Positions 34,328-38,780 of a stretch of DNA of 38,780 bases are shown here, in pieces. A program made the position numbers and the translations under genes. The DNA comes from DASTPP01 sp035762175 (lineage in GTDB: Bacteria > Myxococcota_A > Polyangia > Polyangiales > Polyangiaceae): the NCBI GenBank assembly GCA_035762175.1, contig DASTPP010000155.1, positions 1 through 38,780 of the forward strand. The letters run 5' to 3'. Positions within the stretch are counted from its first letter, which is position 1. Each line of letters begins with the position of its first letter. Under the pieces are notes generated by a model. It had not been told where the DNA came from, searched no databases, and was given only the letters and a program-made list of their open reading frames with translations.

Positions 34328-34470
34328 CGACCCGAGCCGCCCTCGGCTCGGGGCCCCCGAAGCGCCCCGGCCCGCCCTCGGCTCGGGGCCCCTCGGGGCG
34401 ACCCGGGCGGCCCTCGGCTCGGGGCCCCTCGGAGCGCCCCGGGCGGCCCTCGGCTCCGGGCCCCCGAAGC
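34328..34470. repeat. Four copies of a 35-36 base GC-rich hairpin repeat
   Basis: Units start near 34328, 34364, 34399 and 34435. Each contains CCCTCGGCTCGGGGCCCC, and ends alternate between CGAAGCG and CTCGGGGCG. The first unit can pair CCGAG with CTCGG. The 759-base gap 34050-34808 holds this array, the sigma-54 promoter and a sigma-70-like promoter, but no gene. Confidence 0.75.
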
Positions 34471-34614
34471 GTCGCGGCGGGCCCGTGCGGGGCCCCGGGC
34501 GGCCCCCGAGGCGGGGGCGGGCCGGCGGGCGAGGCCCTGCGGGGCGCAACGGTTGCGCCCGGCGCGCGAGCCTTTCGCGGGGGCGCGGGCCCCGGGGGCC
34601 TCGCGCGCGGCAAG

Positions 34615-34644
34615 TTGACACTTTGCCCGCGGCGGAACTAGGTT
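34615..34644 (+). promoter_or_regulatory. Candidate sigma-70 promoter for the HEAT lipoprotein operon
   Basis: A consensus TTGACA (34615-34620), an 18-base spacer and TAGGTT (34639-34644). It lies in the least GC-rich stretch of this gap and gives a leader of about 160 bases before the ATG at 34809. Confidence 0.5.
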
Positions 34645-34808
34645 CGAGCGGCGAGTCCGCTGGGGTCCGAAGAATGAAGGGGCCGGGGCGCGGCCCGACG
34701 GCGCGCCCCCGCCCGCCGGCGCGCCCCCGCGTCGGCCTGCCCGGCCGCCTCGCGCCCGTCATTCCCCCGCCCGGTCGTTAGGGCGACCATTCTCTCGGGA
34801 GGCTCGCG

Positions 34809-36514
34809 ATGATGCACCGCCCAGCTCGAAGGCCCGACGGCCCCGGTCGCTTCGCCCTCATCACCAAGGCCCTCGTGGCCGCCGCGCTCTTGGCCTCGCT
34901 CGCCGGCTGCGGCGACGAGAGCCAGCCCGAATACTGGGTCAAGAAGCTCGACGACCCGCCCTCGCGCGTCGAGGCGGTCAAGCGCCTGATGCAGTTCTAC
35001 GAAGAGGCCCTCGGCAAGGCGGGCCAGAAGCGCGAGGCGCCCGAGGTCAAGGCGCTCGGCGACAAGATCATCGGCCCCATGACGAAGGCCTACGTCGGCG
35101 CCGACCTCGACGAGCGCACGCGGGTCGAGCTCTTGCGCGGGCTCGCCGCCACGCGCGACCCGCAGGCCAAGGAGGCCGTGATCAAGGCGCTGCGCGACTA
35201 CGCCGCCGGCAAGGCGACGCCCGAAGAGGCCAAGCAGGCCGCGGCCTACGTCAAGCAGGTCAAGCCGCCCGAGGCGGCCGCGCCCCTGCTCGAGGCCTTC
35301 ACCAAGACGAAGGTGAGCGACGCGAAGGCGCGCGTGGCGGCGCAGCCCCTGCGCGAGGCGATGGTGGCGCTCGCCGACCCCTCCTGGAAGGGCACGCTGC
35401 TCGAGGCGCTCGGGCGCCCCATCGACCCGAAGGCGCCCGAGCGCGCCGACGAGATCTACTGGCAGACCGTGGCGACCGACGTGCTCGGCGAGCTGCGGCC
35501 CGCCGAGGCGGCGCAGCCGCTCTTCCGCGTGATGCTGACGCCCGAGAAGCGCGACGTCGCGCCGCTCGCGGTCGTCGCGCTCATCAAGATCGGCAAGGGC
35601 GTGGTCAGCCCCATGGTCGACGTGCTCTCGGGCAAAGACGAAGAAATGGCCAAGCTCGCCAAGGCCTCGGCCGGCGGCGACCCCATCAAGCTCGACGCGC
35701 ACCTCGCCAACGCGGCCATCGTGCTCGGCAGCGTCGGCCGGGCCGAGGCGCTGCCCGCGCTCGCGAACGCGATCGGGCGGGTCGAGCGCGACGTGACGCG
35801 CGCCATCGTCGCGCGCGAGGTGGCGAAGCTGCCGGCGAGCCCCGACGCGACCAAGGCGCTGCAGGGCGCCTACGAGCGCATCAAGGGCCCGGCCCCCGTG
35901 CCGCCGCAGAACGACCCGGCGCGCGCGGTGCTCGCCGACGCGGCCGGGCAGTTCATGGACGCGGGCATGGTGCCCTGGCTCGTCAAGCAGGTGCGCGAGT
36001 CGAAGGGCGAGCCCGAAGAGAAGGACGCGGTGCAGGTCGCGCTCATCAAGACGGCCATCAAGCTGATGAAGAAAGACCAGGCCGACCTCGTGCGGCCGGT
36101 GGTCGAGTCGGAGGGCACCCCGCGCGAGAAGCAAGACTTCAAGGCGGCCAAGGCCCTGCTCGACGCCTGCGGCGACAAGGCCGACTGCTACGTGCAGAAG
36201 CTCGACGACCCGGCCTGGGCCGTGGCCGACGCGCCCGAGGGCTTCACCGGCGTCAAGGCCGCGATGATGGCCGGCGTGCTCGGCACCGAGGCGACGCGCG
36301 CCGAGCTCGTCAAGCGCCTGCCCAAGATCAAGAACGCGCCGATCAAGTTCGTCGCGCTGCTCGCCATCGACCACCTCTCGCCCAAGGGCGACGCGAAGAC
36401 GGCCGACGAGCTGCAGAAGCTCTACGACGAGGGCCGCGCCAAAGACGACGAGGCGCTCAACCGCGCCAACGCGCCCATGCTGCAAATCATCCCGCGCCTG
36501 CGCGCCCGAGCCTC

Positions 36515-36518
<4 letters not shown>
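34809..36518 (+). CDS. HEAT-repeat lipoprotein
   Basis: 569 residues from the ATG at 34809, with GGGAGG six bases upstream; ATG at 34812 is also possible. Lipoprotein signal LVAAALLASLAGC (Cys 34). The mature protein is an all-helical array with HEAT-like units (LLRGLAATRDPQAKEAVIKAL, split at the turn; AAPLLEAFTKTKVSDAKARVA; DVAPLAVVALIKIGKGVVSP). A short motif YWVKKLDDPPSRV near the start returns as CYVQKLDDPAWAV near residue 460, so the ends may be related copies. Likely a protein-binding solenoid in the periplasm. The stop overlaps the start of the sigma-54 activator (GTGA), which suggests the two act in one pathway. Confidence 0.85.
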
Positions 36519-38460
<1,942 letters not shown>

Positions 38461-38464
<4 letters not shown>

Positions 38465-38780
38465 GCCCCCACCGGCCCCCCGTCCCAGGGCCGCCCGCCC
38501 GAGGGCTCCCCCCCCAAGGGCCGCCCCCCGACCGGCCCCCGCCCGCCCGGCCCCCGCCCGCGCCCGCCCAGCCGCCCGCGCCGCCGCGGGCCGCCGTCCT
38601 CGCCTTCTTCGCCGTCGCCCTCTACCTGCTCGCCGGCGACGCCGTCGGCCTGCGCCTGCGCGCCGTCGGCCTGCTCTTGCGCTTCGAGCGCGCCCTGCGC
38701 CCCGCCCCCGCCGCGCCGCCCGCCGCGCCCCCCGAAGGCACCGCCCTCGTCCGCGCGCCCGCGCCCGGCGCCGCCCCCAC
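38461..38780 (+). CDS. Start of a Pro-rich single-pass membrane protein (cut by window end)
   Basis: The GTG at 38461 overlaps the stop of the activator gene (GTGA), and this frame stays open to the end of the window (106 codons). The first 45 residues are Pro/Arg/Ala-rich and disordered; then comes a hydrophobic helix AAVLAFFAVALYLLAG and LRLRAVGLLLRFERAL, then more Pro/Ala. This looks like the start of an operon-mate of the FHA regulator with a cytoplasmic tail and a membrane anchor. Its family cannot be told from this part. The overlap and the membrane segment are the main support. Confidence 0.55.

Overview
The window is a very GC-rich chromosomal segment, with codon third positions almost all G or C and long open shadow frames on both strands. 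The gene content points to a myxobacterium-like member of Myxococcota, probably Polyangia. The evidence is many lipoproteins with TPR, HEAT or beta-propeller domains, a MYXO-CTERM-like tail on a metallophosphoesterase, an FHA-GAF-AAA+-Fis sigma-54 activator, sigma-54 promoters, and a MoxR/vWA/beta-propeller ternary system. I see no tRNA, rRNA, CRISPR array, integrase or transposase. This looks like a native backbone, not a mobile island.

Layout. 1-5802 (+): end of a secreted gluzincin-type peptidase with TPRs, a 930-residue protein with a disordered N-terminus and a C-terminal methyltransferase domain, and a TPR lipoprotein. 5850-12362 (-): a four-gene operon, each junction a GTGA overlap: MoxR AAA+ ATPase, a small bpX5-like protein, a vWA-like plus beta-propeller protein, and a membrane-anchored bpX6-like propeller protein. 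12432-17734 (-): an outer-membrane-barrel-like protein, two propeller lipoproteins, a relic of an MBL-fold hydrolase beside a hairpin repeat array, and a Gly/Ser/Asn-repeat lipoprotein. 18215-21797 (-): dapB, dapA, cdsA, lipB. 22031-27751 (-): a response regulator with GAF and HD-GYP domains, a fusion of a TrmA/RlmD-type RNA m5U methyltransferase with an RluA-type pseudouridine synthase, a CPBP protease and a polytopic membrane protein. 28082-30240 (+): sensor histidine kinase and a methyltransferase. 30350-33393 (-): a metallophosphoesterase read in frame into a lipoprotein-like domain, then a TPR lipoprotein. 33732-34049 (-): a small exported protein behind a sigma-54 promoter. 34809-38780 (+): HEAT lipoprotein, FHA-GAF sigma-54 activator, and the start of a membrane protein, all joined by GTGA overlaps.

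The main items for a second look are the ternary operon with an apparently degenerate vWA metal site; the RNA methyltransferase-pseudouridine synthase fusion; two intergenic composite palindromes (21810-22028 and 33461-33679) that share a 105-bp folded core inside unrelated inverted-repeat shells; a hairpin array with a compensatory stem change (17004-17168); and a gene fusion across a 30-bp tandem repeat (31975-32109). Coordinates and translations were read by hand. Domain calls rest on motif recognition, with no database search.
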